From: Porphyromonadaceae bacterium UBA7332
GTDB lineage: Bacteria > Bacteroidota > Bacteroidia > Bacteroidales > UBA7332
DNA length: 64,000 bases
Direction: 5' to 3'
Assembly (NCBI GenBank): GCA_002471225.1
Contig: DKPO01000016.1
Location: 25,810-89,809, forward strand
Part shown: one piece after another, positions 17,953 to 26,813 of the stretch
Layout: each line of letters opens with the position of its first letter
Numbering within the stretch: the stretch's first letter is position 1
Made by a program: the position numbers and the translations under genes
Notes under the pieces: model-generated
Seen by the model: only the letters and a program-made list of their open reading frames with translations
Told to the model about the DNA's origin: nothing
The model's database searches: none

Positions 17953-17992
17953 AAATCCCGCATAGCTTTCTAAAAAAGACTATACGGGATCT
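17953..17992 (-). terminator. Terminator of the selenium operon
   Basis: Stem ATCCCG/CGGGAT (17955-17960 with 17985-17990) extended by an ATAG/CTAT helix. It is followed by U-rich sequence on the minus strand and lies about 18 nt past the selD stop. Confidence 0.75.
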
Positions 17993-18009
17993 GTAAAAGT
18001 TGTGTTTGT

Positions 18010-19053
18010 CTATATTAGATAGACAAATTTATTTCGACTGTGTAAGACTTCACCGATTACTTGTGCTTGTGCAAAGCCTGATTCATGCAATTCTTTCAGT
18101 ATATCATCTGCTTTATCTGCATCTACACCCATCAATAAACCTCCTGACGTTTGAGGATCACAGGCAGCCATTTTATATTCGGTTGTAAGCGTAGACGCAA
18201 AGTTCACATTTCCTTCTACAAAGTCCAGATTACGGAATGCTCCTCCCGGAATACATCCGTCTTCAAGTAATTCATAGACATCAGGAAGTAACGGAATATA
18301 CTTGCTGTCTATCTGAACAGACACTCGTGACGCTTCTGCCATCTTAAGGGCATGCCCCAATAAGCCAAACCCTGTCACATCTGTTGCACCCTTCACTCCG
18401 TACTTCTGCATCAAACGCGCTCCTTCTTTATTTAGCTGAGCCATTTGTTCAAGAGCAGCCTCATAACTTTCCTGTCTGGTAATACCCATACGTTGTGCGG
18501 CAATCAGCACGCCTGTTCCGATTGGTTTGGTAAGGATCAGTTTCTGCTCGGGTTTTAATCCGGCATTTGTAATCAGTTTATCCGGATGAACCGTACCCAC
18601 GACCGCCAGACCATATTTTGGCGGATAATCGTCAATGGTATGTCCCCCCATCGTAAAGGTCGCAGCCTCATTAATTTTATCCTGTCCACCTCTTAGTATT
18701 TCTTTTAAAACTTCAAGAGGTATATTCTTTGACGGGAACATCGTCAGGTTCAAAGATAAGAGCGGAGTCCCTCCCATTGCATACACATCACTCAGAGAAT
18801 TGGCCGCAGCGATAGCACCGAACTGATAAGGTTCACTGCATACCGGCGGAAAAAAATCTGTTGTCACGATCAATGCCGTATCCTCATTTATCTGAAATAC
18901 GCCGGCATCATCATGTGTTTCGATATCTACAAGTATACGATTATCCTTTATTAAAGGTATATCACGAAGCAGCTCACCTAATTCCTTCGGTGAAAGCTTT
19001 GCTGAGCAACCTCCGTACTCAACTGTAGACAGTAAATCAAATTTATCCTTCAT
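18010..19053 (-). CDS. selD: Selenide, water dikinase
   Basis: A 347-residue enzyme making selenophosphate from selenide and ATP. The N-terminal catalytic loop reads YGGCSAKLSPKEL, so the Cys17 and Lys20 equivalents (E. coli numbering) are present while the second Cys of the E. coli GCGCK motif is Ala. Further features are VTTDFFPPV, GGHTIDDYPPKYG, KATDVTGFGLLGHALKMAE and the C-terminal CDPQTSGGLL, all typical AIR synthase-fold ATP-binding segments. An in-frame TTG lies three codons upstream. I chose the ATG at 19053, which leaves an 11-base overlap with the DUF3343 gene. This is the last gene of the selenium operon; it supplies the selenium donor used by MnmH. Confidence 0.95.
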   Translation of the reverse strand: MKDKFDLLSTVEYGGCSAKLSPKELGELLRDIPLIKDNRILVDIETHDDAGVFQINEDTALIVTTDFFPPVCSEPYQFGAIAAANSLSDVYAMGGTPLLSLNLTMFPSKNIPLEVLKEILRGGQDKINEAATFTMGGHTIDDYPPKYGLAVVGTVHPDKLITNAGLKPEQKLILTKPIGTGVLIAAQRMGITRQESYEAALEQMAQLNKEGARLMQKYGVKGATDVTGFGLLGHALKMAEASRVSVQIDSKYIPLLPDVYELLEDGCIPGGAFRNLDFVEGNVNFASTLTTEYKMAACDPQTSGGLLMGVDADKADDILKELHESGFAQAQVIGEVLHSRNKFVYLI

Positions 19054-19255
19054 AAATATCAAAATCGAATCTATGTTCTTTTATTACATCTGTTACAACC
19101 GTTTTATTTTCGGCGGTTACTCTTAATGCCATCCCGCATTCTGACGAAATATGGGATGGTATAGATGTGATTTCAACCTCCAGTCCCGCTTCCCGACAAA
19201 GCTTTTCAGCTTTCATAACCGTCCGAGAGTTGGGTAGTATAATTAAGTACTTCAT
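19043..19255 (-). CDS. DUF3343 putative Se/S carrier-like protein
   Basis: A 70-residue cytosolic protein resembling the DUF3343 family (putative Se/S carrier-like). It starts MKYLIILPNSRTVMKAEKLC, then has ITSIPSHISSECGMALRV and ends in DFDIYEG. The conserved Cys of SSECGMALR is the likely carrier residue. The family is commonly encoded next to selD, yedF and selenium-delivery cysteine desulfurases. The gene overlaps the upstream desulfurase by 50 bases in another frame and overlaps selD by 11 bases, indicating tight translational coupling. Role as a sulfur/selenium shuttle is inferred from family and context. Confidence 0.85.
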   Translation of the reverse strand: MKYLIILPNSRTVMKAEKLCREAGLEVEITSIPSHISSECGMALRVTAENKTVVTDVIKEHRFDFDIYEG

Positions 19256-20405
19256 CTGCTTTTTGTAAATGCTCTTTATCTAATGCTTCAATACATTCTG
19301 CCAAATACACCAGATCCTTACTTGTATGATAAGGAGATAAACTGATCCGGATCGATCCCTGAGGATAGGTTCCTAACGTTTTATGTGCAAGAGGTGAACA
19401 ATGCATTCCTGAGCGTAATTCAATATAATAGTTCTCGTAGATTGCTTCTGCAAATTCTGACGGCGTGTACTCACTATGCGTAAACGAAAAAACCGTAGAC
19501 TGAGAATCCGGCGAAGGATCAGAGTACATAGTTATTTTCGGATTCGAATTTAACCTATTGATTAACTCCTTATATGCTTTACGTGAATATTTATTTTTCG
19601 GACGGTGCCCAATAATTTCACCCAATGCAATAACTCCGACCATATTAGGTGTACCCACTTCAAACTTTTCAGGATAAGTATTCGGCATCGAATAACTGTG
19701 TGAGTTAGTTCCTGTACCGCCATACATAAAATGGGTATGTTTATCCGGATTACGAACAAAGAAACCACCCGTTCCTGTTGGTCCCATCAATGCTTTATGT
19801 CCCGTAAAGATCGCCGCATCAACACCCCAGTCATCCAGATTACATTGAATTGAGCCTAATGACTGAGTACAATCCAACCACAATTCGATATCCTTATCAC
19901 ACCATTTACCTAATTCGGCAACCGGCTGTATCAATCCGCTTACATTGGAAACGTGATTGACAATAATCAAATCGAATTCCGATTTATCCATTTTCGTCAA
20001 TGCCTCAAGATGAATCTTTCCTCCTTGCTCATGAGGAAGGACCTGGATTTTAAATCCGATACGATTAGACATTTCATATAAAGGACGCATGATCGCATTA
20101 TGTTCAAGCGGTGATACCCACACTTTTGTATCCTTCGTAAAAGGATAAGTCTGAATCAGCGTATTGGCACCCATCGTTGCATTCATGGTAAAGAAGACTT
20201 TTTCTTCTTCCTCAACATTCATCACATAAGCAATCCGTGTACGAGCTGCTTCATATAGAGCCGTACTCGTTTGCACTTTCGAATATGCACTACGTCCGTA
20301 AGTTCCGCCAAATATAGTTGTAAAATCTGCCATTATCTGTGTCAGTATTTCCGGTTTCGGAAAACTGGTACTGGCATTATCAAAATAGGTATTATTATTT
20401 CTCAT
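19206..20405 (-). CDS. Cysteine desulfurase / selenocysteine lyase-like aminotransferase
   Basis: A 399-residue class V aminotransferase-fold PLP enzyme. It begins YFDNASTSFPKPE, the typical start of the group. The PLP lysine is in FTGHKALMGPTGTGG and the catalytic Cys is in RSGMHCSPLAHKTLGT. It is of the EF2568-type cysteine desulfurase family that accompanies selD and yedF. It would release sulfur or selenium from (seleno)cysteine as a persulfide or perselenide for SelD. It lies 7 bases downstream of yedF and overlaps the DUF3343 gene by 50 bases. Context makes selenium delivery more likely than general Fe-S assembly. Confidence 0.9.
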   Translation of the reverse strand: MRNNNTYFDNASTSFPKPEILTQIMADFTTIFGGTYGRSAYSKVQTSTALYEAARTRIAYVMNVEEEEKVFFTMNATMGANTLIQTYPFTKDTKVWVSPLEHNAIMRPLYEMSNRIGFKIQVLPHEQGGKIHLEALTKMDKSEFDLIIVNHVSNVSGLIQPVAELGKWCDKDIELWLDCTQSLGSIQCNLDDWGVDAAIFTGHKALMGPTGTGGFFVRNPDKHTHFMYGGTGTNSHSYSMPNTYPEKFEVGTPNMVGVIALGEIIGHRPKNKYSRKAYKELINRLNSNPKITMYSDPSPDSQSTVFSFTHSEYTPSEFAEAIYENYYIELRSGMHCSPLAHKTLGTYPQGSIRISLSPYHTSKDLVYLAECIEALDKEHLQKADEVLNYTTQLSDGYES

Positions 20406-20412
20406 TTTAAAT

Positions 20413-21024
20413 TCACGGATAGATTAAAGTGGTTGACTGAATACTGCTCTCAATAATTTTATACATATTACTGATTGTTCCTACTCCTATTTTTTCTTTC
20501 AATTCATAGAACTCTACGCAGGTTCCGCAACATATTACCGATACACCTTTGTTCTCAAGTTCCGCCAAAGCATTACAGCTGTCCGTACCTCTGACCGCGA
20601 GTTTCACTCCGCTGTTATACAGAATAACGGATTGCGGCAAAACTTCATTTTCTTTTAACGTATTCAGAAAAGCACGCAGAAGTAATGTTCCTAATTCAGG
20701 ATCGCCCTCTCCCATTGTCGTGGATTTTAATACGACACTGTAATTCTTACCCGGCACTTTGTCATTAACGGAGCAGGTTATCGGAGTATTCGATTTATCC
20801 ATCACCTCTTCCTCGACAGTCAAACGGATATACTGAAATTTCTCTTCCTGAATCACATCACAGTTAATACCTAATTCCTTTAAATATGAAACAACATTGC
20901 TACATGCTGTATCATTATCCAGAATAATTTCAAAACGATCCCCCGATTGCGCTTCTTTCAGCGCTTTTTTGGTCTGAATGAGTGGTGCAGGACAAAGCAG
21001 TCCTCTTGTATCGATTGTTTTCAT
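20413..21024 (-). CDS. yedF: Selenium metabolism protein YedF (TusA-DsrE fusion)
   Basis: A 203-residue protein with two domains. The N-terminal TusA/SirA-like domain (1-75) has MKTIDTRGLLCPAPLIQTKK, the CPxP motif that carries sulfur or selenium. The C-terminal half (about 95-200) is DsrE-like, with SVVLKSTTMGEGDPELG, LPQSVILYNSGVKL and a Cys-rich VICCGTCVEFY loop. The architecture matches the selenium metabolism YedF family. Its start overlaps the mnmH stop by 4 bases (ATGA). It probably hands selenium from the desulfurase to SelD. Confidence 0.92.
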   Translation of the reverse strand: MKTIDTRGLLCPAPLIQTKKALKEAQSGDRFEIILDNDTACSNVVSYLKELGINCDVIQEEKFQYIRLTVEEEVMDKSNTPITCSVNDKVPGKNYSVVLKSTTMGEGDPELGTLLLRAFLNTLKENEVLPQSVILYNSGVKLAVRGTDSCNALAELENKGVSVICCGTCVEFYELKEKIGVGTISNMYKIIESSIQSTTLIYP

Positions 21025-22052
21025 AGATATATTGCTTTTGCTAATTGTTTTAATTCATTGGCTGTCACAATCGGACAGTCGCTATCTGTTTGATAAGTTT
21101 GCGTTATACTCCGGTGTTTCTCGATAGCATTGTTATACGTCTTATCATAATAATCCAATGCTAAAGAAGCCGCCTCCTTAATATTATTTTCCCGTATAAA
21201 TTCAATGGCAGCTTTAACGTGCTGTCCTCCCATACGACGCTCTATCTTTTTAAAAGATTCAATAAGTAATTCCGCATCAAAACGTCCGTACTCTTCGACT
21301 ATTCGTTTCAGGCGTACCTCCTTGGGAATGGATAAGTAAATAAATGGCGAAACCTGCATCCGGTCGAACAATTCTTTCGGTATGTAGACTCTCCCCACAG
21401 AAATACTCTCCCCTTCGCACCAAACAGGCTTTTGAGGATCAAAAGTACGAAACTTTTCGTGAATCAGATTCGTAAAATGTTCCGTCGAAGGCTGCTCGGA
21501 TTGTCCTAAAGCACCAAAAGCCGAACCTTTGTGATTTGCCAATCCCTCCAGATCTACTACTTGTTCGCCCTCTTTCTCCAATTGTTCCAGAATCGCAGTT
21601 TTACCCGAACCCGTCGGTCCTCCCAGTACAATTATATTCCAGTTTTGAGAAAGAATATCTTCGAGAAAGGAAGTCCGATAAGCTTTATACCCACCTATCA
21701 GGCGATAAACCTCCAAGCCTGCCGTACGAAACAACCAGGCCATACTACCGCTTCTCATTCCACCTCTCCAGCAATATATAAATATCGGGCGTGATTTGGA
21801 CAGTAACTTTGCTTCCTTCACAAAACGAGCCATCTTCGGACCAACAAATTCCAGTCCTTTTTCGACAGCCACATCTTTTCCCTGCTTTTTATATAATGTT
21901 CCGATAATAACTCTTTCCTCATTTGTAAACAACGGTATGTTTACTGCTCCCAGAATATGTCCCTGTTCAAATTCAGCCGGAGTACGCACATCCACGATTA
22001 CTCCTTTGTTACTCTGAAAGATAAAATCATTTACTGAAATATCATGTTCCAT
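21021..22052 (-). CDS. mnmH: tRNA 2-selenouridine synthase
   Basis: A 343-residue enzyme (SelU/MnmH). An N-terminal rhodanese domain (1-125) carries the catalytic Cys in FIYCWRGGMRSGSMAWL. A P-loop domain with GGPTGSGKTAILEQL lies near residue 140, and an RRMGGQHVKAAIEFI segment is typical of the family. It converts 2-thiouridine to 2-selenouridine at the wobble position of tRNAs for Lys, Glu and Gln via geranylated tRNA. It is the first gene of the selenium operon, divergent from ppdK. A minus-strand TATGTTTG (-7-like, 22081-22088) lies about 30 nt upstream. This is the only selenium-consuming enzyme in the window; no selA, selB or selC is seen. Confidence 0.95.
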   Translation of the reverse strand: MEHDISVNDFIFQSNKGVIVDVRTPAEFEQGHILGAVNIPLFTNEERVIIGTLYKKQGKDVAVEKGLEFVGPKMARFVKEAKLLSKSRPIFIYCWRGGMRSGSMAWLFRTAGLEVYRLIGGYKAYRTSFLEDILSQNWNIIVLGGPTGSGKTAILEQLEKEGEQVVDLEGLANHKGSAFGALGQSEQPSTEHFTNLIHEKFRTFDPQKPVWCEGESISVGRVYIPKELFDRMQVSPFIYLSIPKEVRLKRIVEEYGRFDAELLIESFKKIERRMGGQHVKAAIEFIRENNIKEAASLALDYYDKTYNNAIEKHRSITQTYQTDSDCPIVTANELKQLAKAIYL

Positions 22053-22243
22053 ATAGGTATGTGCTTTTAAGAAATCACATCAAACATACATAAAAAGTTT
22101 GGTCTACGATGCGATCTTCCCATTTTAGTTATCACCCGTAGCCCAATAAACTCACCCGTTGGATTTATACAATTTAAAAAGCATCCTTTTTCATGTTATA
22201 GAACACTATTTTTAAAATTCATGTAAAAAACACAGATATACTC

Positions 22244-22275
22244 TTTGTATTTTCAAATCCTATATTATACATTTG
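22244..22275 (+). promoter_or_regulatory. Bacteroidales promoter for ppdK
   Basis: TTTG (22244-22247), 20-nt spacer, TACATTTG (22268-22275), 44 nt before the ATG. Both boxes fit the consensus. Confidence 0.7.
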
Positions 22276-22319
22276 CTGCAAACCTTTTATAAATAGTCTA
22301 AATTAACCAGAAAAAATTT

Positions 22320-25082
22320 ATGGATAAGAAGAGAGTGTACACCTTCGGCAACGGAAGCGCTGAAGGAAAAGCAGAAATGAAAAACTTGCTTGGAGGAAAA
22401 GGTGCCAATCTGGCTGAAATGAATCTCATTGGTGTACCTGTACCTCCGGGATTTACAATAACAACAGAAGTTTGCACCGAATACAACCAATTAGGAAAAG
22501 ACCAGGTAGTCACTTACCTGAAAGACGACGTTGAAAAAGCAATGACCTATGTCGAATCCCTGATGAACTGCAAATTCGGAGACAGTACAAACCCGCTTCT
22601 GGTATCAGTCCGTTCAGGAGCTCGCGTTTCGATGCCGGGTATGATGGATACGGTTCTCAATCTGGGAATGAACGATACCGTTGTGGAAGGTATTGCCAAA
22701 AAATCCGGTAATCCTCGTTTTGCATGGGATTCATACCGCCGTTTCGTACAAATGTACGGAGATGTAGTTTTGGGTATGAAACCAAAAAGCAAAGAAGATA
22801 TCGACCCGTTCGAAGAAATCATGGAGCACATGAAAGCTCAAAGAGGGGTGGAACTTGATACCGAACTGACTGTCGAAGACCTGAAAGAGCTGGTTGCACA
22901 ATTCAAAAGTGCCGTGAAATCGGTAACCGGAAAAGATTTTCCTGAATCACCATGGGAACAATTATGGGGCGCTGTATGTGCCGTATTTGACAGCTGGATG
23001 AATGAACGTGCCATTACCTACAGACGCATGTATCAGATTCCTGAAGAATGGGGCACTGCCGTCAATGTTCAGGCAATGGTTTACGGTAACATGGGATTAA
23101 CTTCCGCTACCGGCGTAGCTTTTACCAGAGATGCTTCAACAGGAGAAGATATATTCAACGGAGAATATCTGATTAATGCTCAGGGGGAAGATGTAGTAGC
23201 AGGAATCCGCACACCTCAACAGATTACTTTGGAAGGCTCAAGAAGATGGGCGACTTTACAGGGAATATCAGAAGAAGTCAGAGCAACTAAATACCCTTCA
23301 CTGGAAGAAGCCATGCCGGCTTGTGCATTGGAACTTATCGATACTCAACAAAGACTTGAAGATTATTTCAGAGATATGCAGGATCTTGAATTTACAATTC
23401 AGGATGGCAAATTATGGCTATTGCAGACTCGTAACGGTAAACGTACGGGTGCCGCAATGGTAAGAATCGCAATGGATATGTACCGTCAGGGCATGATTGA
23501 CGAAAAAGCTGTACTGAAACGTATGGAACCTTCGAAACTGGATGAACTATTACATCCTGTATTCGACAAAGCTGTACTGAAAACGGTGAAAGTCATGGCT
23601 AAAGGTCTTCCTGCTTCGCCGGGTGCTGCAACAGGACAAATCGTATTTTTTGCAGATGATGCCGAAGCGTGGGCTGACAATCGTAAACGAGTAATTTTGG
23701 TTCGTATCGAAACATCACCTGAAGACCTGCGCGGTATGTCTGCAGCTCAGGGTATTCTTACTGCACGCGGAGGTATGACTTCCCACGCAGCCGTTGTAGC
23801 GCGCGGTATGGGAAAATGCTGTGTATCGGGTGCAGGTGAGGTTAAAATTGATTACAGAAACCGGACGATTGAAATGAGCGGCAAAGTCTTCAAAGAAGGA
23901 GACTGGATCTCTATCAACGGATCTACCGGTGAGGTTTACGAAGGTAAAGTCGCAACCAAAGATGCCGAACTGGACGGAGATTTCGCAGCAATCATGAATC
24001 TGTGTGAAAAATATACACGTATGGACGTAAGAACGAATGCCGACACACCAAAAGATGCTGCAATTGCTCGAAAATTTGGTGCTAAAGGTATCGGACTGTG
24101 CCGTACGGAACATATGTTCTTTGAGGGAGAACGTATCAAAGCAATGCGCGAAATGATCCTTTCACGTACACAGGAAGGCCGTATCGAAGCATTGAAAAAG
24201 CTGCTCCCTATGCAACGTGCCGACTTCGAAGGAATCTTCCGCGCTATGGATGGCTATGGCGTAACAATACGTCTGCTTGATCCGCCGTTACATGAATTCG
24301 TTCCTCATCAATTGGCTACACAAAAAGAATTAGCTGAAGATATGGGATTAACACTGGAAGAAGTTAAACTTGCATGCGATTCACTGGAAGAGTTCAATCC
24401 GATGCTTGGACATCGCGGATGCCGCTTAGGAAACACATATCCGGAGATTACAGCTATGCAGGCAAGAGCTATTATCGAAGCTGCTCTGACTGTCAAAGCC
24501 GAAGGATATACGGTTTATCCTGAAATCATGGTACCGCTTGTAGGTATCGTAGACGAGTTTAAGTATCAGGTAAAAATCATTCACTCCATAGCCGAAAAAG
24601 TATTTACAGAAAGAGGATCACGTATCAAGTACAAAGTGGGAACTATGATTGAGGTTCCGCGCGCAGCCCTTACTGCCGATAAAATTGCCGAAGTGGCTGA
24701 TTTCTTCTCTTTCGGAACCAATGACCTTACACAAATGACGTTTGGCTATTCACGTGACGATGCCGGTAAATTCCTGAAAGTATATCAGGAAATCGGAATC
24801 CTTAAAAATGATCCTTTCGAAGTTCTGGATCAGGAAGGTGTCGGTCAGTTAATTCGTATGGCTTGTGAAAAAGGTCGTTCAACGAATCCGCATATCAAAC
24901 TGGGTATTTGCGGTGAACATGGTGGAGAACCATCTTCTGTTGGTTTCTGCGATACCGTAAATATGAATTATGTAAGCTGCTCACCATTCCGTGTGCCGAT
25001 AGCAAGAGTTGCTGCTGCTCAGGCGGCAATTGCCAATATCAAACAACCCGAAATAGTGAACCTGACTACCGTTAATTGCTAA
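22320..25082 (+). CDS. ppdK: Pyruvate, phosphate dikinase
   Basis: A 920-residue enzyme interconverting pyruvate + ATP + Pi with PEP + AMP + PPi; in anaerobic Bacteroidales it serves PPi-linked glycolysis or PEP regeneration. The N-terminal ATP-grasp domain begins KRVYTFGNGSAEGKAEMKNL, with LLGGKGANLAEM and SVRSGARVSMPGMMDTVLNL. The phosphohistidine domain has GGMTSHAAVVARGMGKCCV with the catalytic His near residue 490. The PEP/pyruvate-binding TIM barrel has CRTEHMF, GTNDLTQMTFG and the catalytic Cys in GICGEHGGEPSSV near residue 863. All key motifs are intact and length is normal. Its codon use is more strongly biased and less AT-rich than neighbours, as for a highly expressed gene. Monocistronic. 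Confidence 0.97.
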   Translation: MDKKRVYTFGNGSAEGKAEMKNLLGGKGANLAEMNLIGVPVPPGFTITTEVCTEYNQLGKDQVVTYLKDDVEKAMTYVESLMNCKFGDSTNPLLVSVRSGARVSMPGMMDTVLNLGMNDTVVEGIAKKSGNPRFAWDSYRRFVQMYGDVVLGMKPKSKEDIDPFEEIMEHMKAQRGVELDTELTVEDLKELVAQFKSAVKSVTGKDFPESPWEQLWGAVCAVFDSWMNERAITYRRMYQIPEEWGTAVNVQAMVYGNMGLTSATGVAFTRDASTGEDIFNGEYLINAQGEDVVAGIRTPQQITLEGSRRWATLQGISEEVRATKYPSLEEAMPACALELIDTQQRLEDYFRDMQDLEFTIQDGKLWLLQTRNGKRTGAAMVRIAMDMYRQGMIDEKAVLKRMEPSKLDELLHPVFDKAVLKTVKVMAKGLPASPGAATGQIVFFADDAEAWADNRKRVILVRIETSPEDLRGMSAAQGILTARGGMTSHAAVVARGMGKCCVSGAGEVKIDYRNRTIEMSGKVFKEGDWISINGSTGEVYEGKVATKDAELDGDFAAIMNLCEKYTRMDVRTNADTPKDAAIARKFGAKGIGLCRTEHMFFEGERIKAMREMILSRTQEGRIEALKKLLPMQRADFEGIFRAMDGYGVTIRLLDPPLHEFVPHQLATQKELAEDMGLTLEEVKLACDSLEEFNPMLGHRGCRLGNTYPEITAMQARAIIEAALTVKAEGYTVYPEIMVPLVGIVDEFKYQVKIIHSIAEKVFTERGSRIKYKVGTMIEVPRAALTADKIAEVADFFSFGTNDLTQMTFGYSRDDAGKFLKVYQEIGILKNDPFEVLDQEGVGQLIRMACEKGRSTNPHIKLGICGEHGGEPSSVGFCDTVNMNYVSCSPFRVPIARVAAAQAAIANIKQPEIVNLTTVNC

Positions 25083-25110
25083 TATTTTTTTAGTTATATA
25101 ATCTATGATC

Positions 25111-25153
25111 AAGAGGCTGACAGAGATATTCTCTGCTCAGCCTCTTTTTTTCG
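25111..25153 (+). terminator. Terminator of ppdK
   Basis: Sixteen-base stem with one bulged C at 25136 (25111-25126 with 25130-25146), 3-nt loop, followed by a T-run. Confidence 0.85.
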
Positions 25154-25357
25154 TTTCCCGATGATTGCATTTTTTTAACTCTTCTTCCCGATTACTGGCA
25201 AAGCATTCCCGTCTCCTTCATTTGTAAGTTTCTAAATAACATCTTGGATAAAAGAAATGATAGTTTGATAAGTGTTCATTCTAAAGATACACAGTTATGT
25301 ATGACTCCGATAAAGGAGGAATTTTCCTAAGTAATAAAAGTTATTTAAGTAGAGCGA

Positions 25358-25388
25358 AAAGGATTGTAGTGATACAGTCCTTTTTTTA
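25358..25388 (+). terminator. Orphan terminator hairpin
   Basis: Eleven-base stem with one T-G pair (25358-25368 with 25373-25383), GTGA tetraloop and seven T. No gene ends here: the ppdK terminator lies 200 bases upstream. This implies a separate short transcript. Confidence 0.6.
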
Positions 25389-25616
25389 TTCCTTTATCCT
25401 ACATTTTTTAAAGGTTATCCTACAAAATCTCATTTTGACATTATTCTCTCAATTACCCCCTTTTACTTTCTTTTTGTATTTCGCTAATCGCTCAGAATGG
25501 GATATTCAGAAATCATTATTATAAATCTGCATATAAGCCCGACATTTCCATTTTTATAAAACAATGATATTCAACAGAATAAGAACACTCTTTCATTTTC
25601 AAAGCATCTCTTCAGA

Positions 25617-25653
25617 TTTTCATACGTATTAAATGTATTTTTCATACGTATTA
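25617..25653. repeat. Two 15-bp direct repeats, 22 bp apart, with palindromic core
   Basis: TTTTCATACGTATTA at 25617-25631 and again at 25639-25653. Each contains the palindrome ATACGTAT. The start-to-start distance of 22 bp is about two helical turns, which is suggestive of a regulator binding site upstream of the EFR1 gene. Confidence 0.6.
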
Positions 25654-25942
25654 CGCGAAAAAAATACACCGCGAAATTTTCAAAACAAAGGGCGAAAAAT
25701 AAAAGATATACCGTTTAAATTAAAAATAACGGTATATCTCTGACAAAAAGCACCTTTTGCATATAAAAAGGGGAAAGTAAAAGCTGTATCAGTACTAATT
25801 TTTACCATGGAAAATGAATTTCTGAAAATAATCCTTTTGATAGAAAAAGAGCATTTTTGCATACATCTCAGAAAACAACCCTCTAAAAAATTTACACAAA
25901 ACAACCAATATATTCCAATAATTATTAAATTTGAAAGCAAAA

Positions 25943-26728
25943 ATGCAAATAAAAAGAATAACCTTTGTCTACTTCAGCGCTACCAATACAACGAGAAAAA
26001 TCGTTAAGGAGATAGCCAGTCATTTTGATACCGGAAAAGTCGAATACAATCTGATCAAATATCCGATTGAAGAAGAAATTATTTTATCACCTCAGGAGTT
26101 ACTGATAGTTGGTATGCCTGTATATTCAGGGCGAATACCGGAAATTGCCGTTGCATCACTGCGAAATATAAAAGGGTTGCAAACTCCTGCCATAATATCC
26201 TGCATATATGGAAACAGGGATTACGATGATGCATTGATCGAGATACAGGATCTGGTTGAAGCTAACGGATTCCGGGTAATTTCCGCAGCTGCTTTTATCG
26301 CTCAACACTCTATTATGCCCGAAGTTGCTGCAAACAGACCGGATAAATCCGATATCGAGAAAATACAAAACTTTTCGGTACAAACATCCCGTATTTTATC
26401 ACAAATCGAAACGGTCAACGATATCCAACAGATAAAGATCAAGGGAAACCGACCATACAAAACGGCCAAAAAGGTTCCTCTCCGACCGGAGATTACGGCT
26501 AAACTATGCGATAGATGTAATAGTTGCATCAGCCAATGCCCTACCGGTGCTATTTCCGATAAATTCACTACTGATAAAACCCTTTGTATCTCCTGCGGAC
26601 GATGCATCTATATTTGTCCTCAAAAAGCACGTAGCTACAAAGGAATCCTTTATAACATTGCTAAAATGAAGTTCGTTCGTGACAACAAAGAGCGAAAAGA
26701 ACCGAAAATATACTATGCTTCATACTAA
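25943..26728 (+). CDS. EFR1 family flavodoxin-ferredoxin protein
   Basis: A 261-residue two-domain electron carrier. The N-terminal flavodoxin-like domain (about 1-150) starts ITFVYFSATNTTRKIVKEIA, whose SATNTT is the FMN phosphate loop. The C-terminal domain carries two [4Fe-4S] motifs, CDRCNSCISQCP and CISCGRCIYICP. This is the EFR1 architecture common in anaerobes. It is presumed to move low-potential electrons in the cytosol; its partner is unknown. An in-frame TTG at 25931 would add four residues, but the ATG at 25943 is preferred because the TTG lies inside the -7-like TAAATTTG. The gene stands alone with a long upstream region. Confidence 0.88.
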   Translation: MQIKRITFVYFSATNTTRKIVKEIASHFDTGKVEYNLIKYPIEEEIILSPQELLIVGMPVYSGRIPEIAVASLRNIKGLQTPAIISCIYGNRDYDDALIEIQDLVEANGFRVISAAAFIAQHSIMPEVAANRPDKSDIEKIQNFSVQTSRILSQIETVNDIQQIKIKGNRPYKTAKKVPLRPEITAKLCDRCNSCISQCPTGAISDKFTTDKTLCISCGRCIYICPQKARSYKGILYNIAKMKFVRDNKERKEPKIYYASY

Positions 26729-26737
26729 CATAACTAA

Positions 26738-26775
26738 AAAAAGCCTGTACATCAATATAGTATGTACAGGCTTCA
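26738..26775 (-). terminator. Terminator of the 26814-28205 lipoprotein gene
   Basis: Eleven-base perfect stem AAGCCTGTACA with its complement (26741-26751 with 26763-26773), followed by a U-run in the minus-strand RNA. It may also stop the convergent EFR1 transcript weakly. Confidence 0.8.
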
Positions 26776-26813
26776 AGTTCTTAATATATTAACATAGATG
26801 ACGGTGCACTAAT

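Larger units (their letters stand above)
25153..25942. other. Long intergenic region with an orphan terminator, direct repeats and a hairpin
   Basis: About 790 bases with no convincing gene. It contains an orphan plus-strand terminator (25358-25388), two 15-bp direct repeats centred on ATACGTAT (25617-25653), a 12-bp hairpin (25704-25715 with 25728-25739) and a -7-like TAAATTTG (25926-25933) just before the EFR1 gene. A 75-codon ORF at 25297-25524 reads through the terminator and looks random. Confidence 0.6.

Noticed and set aside
25297..25524. 75-codon ATG ORF after ppdK
   Set aside because: It reads straight through a strong terminator hairpin at 25358-25388, its composition looks like translated AT-rich spacer, and it has no recognisable domain.
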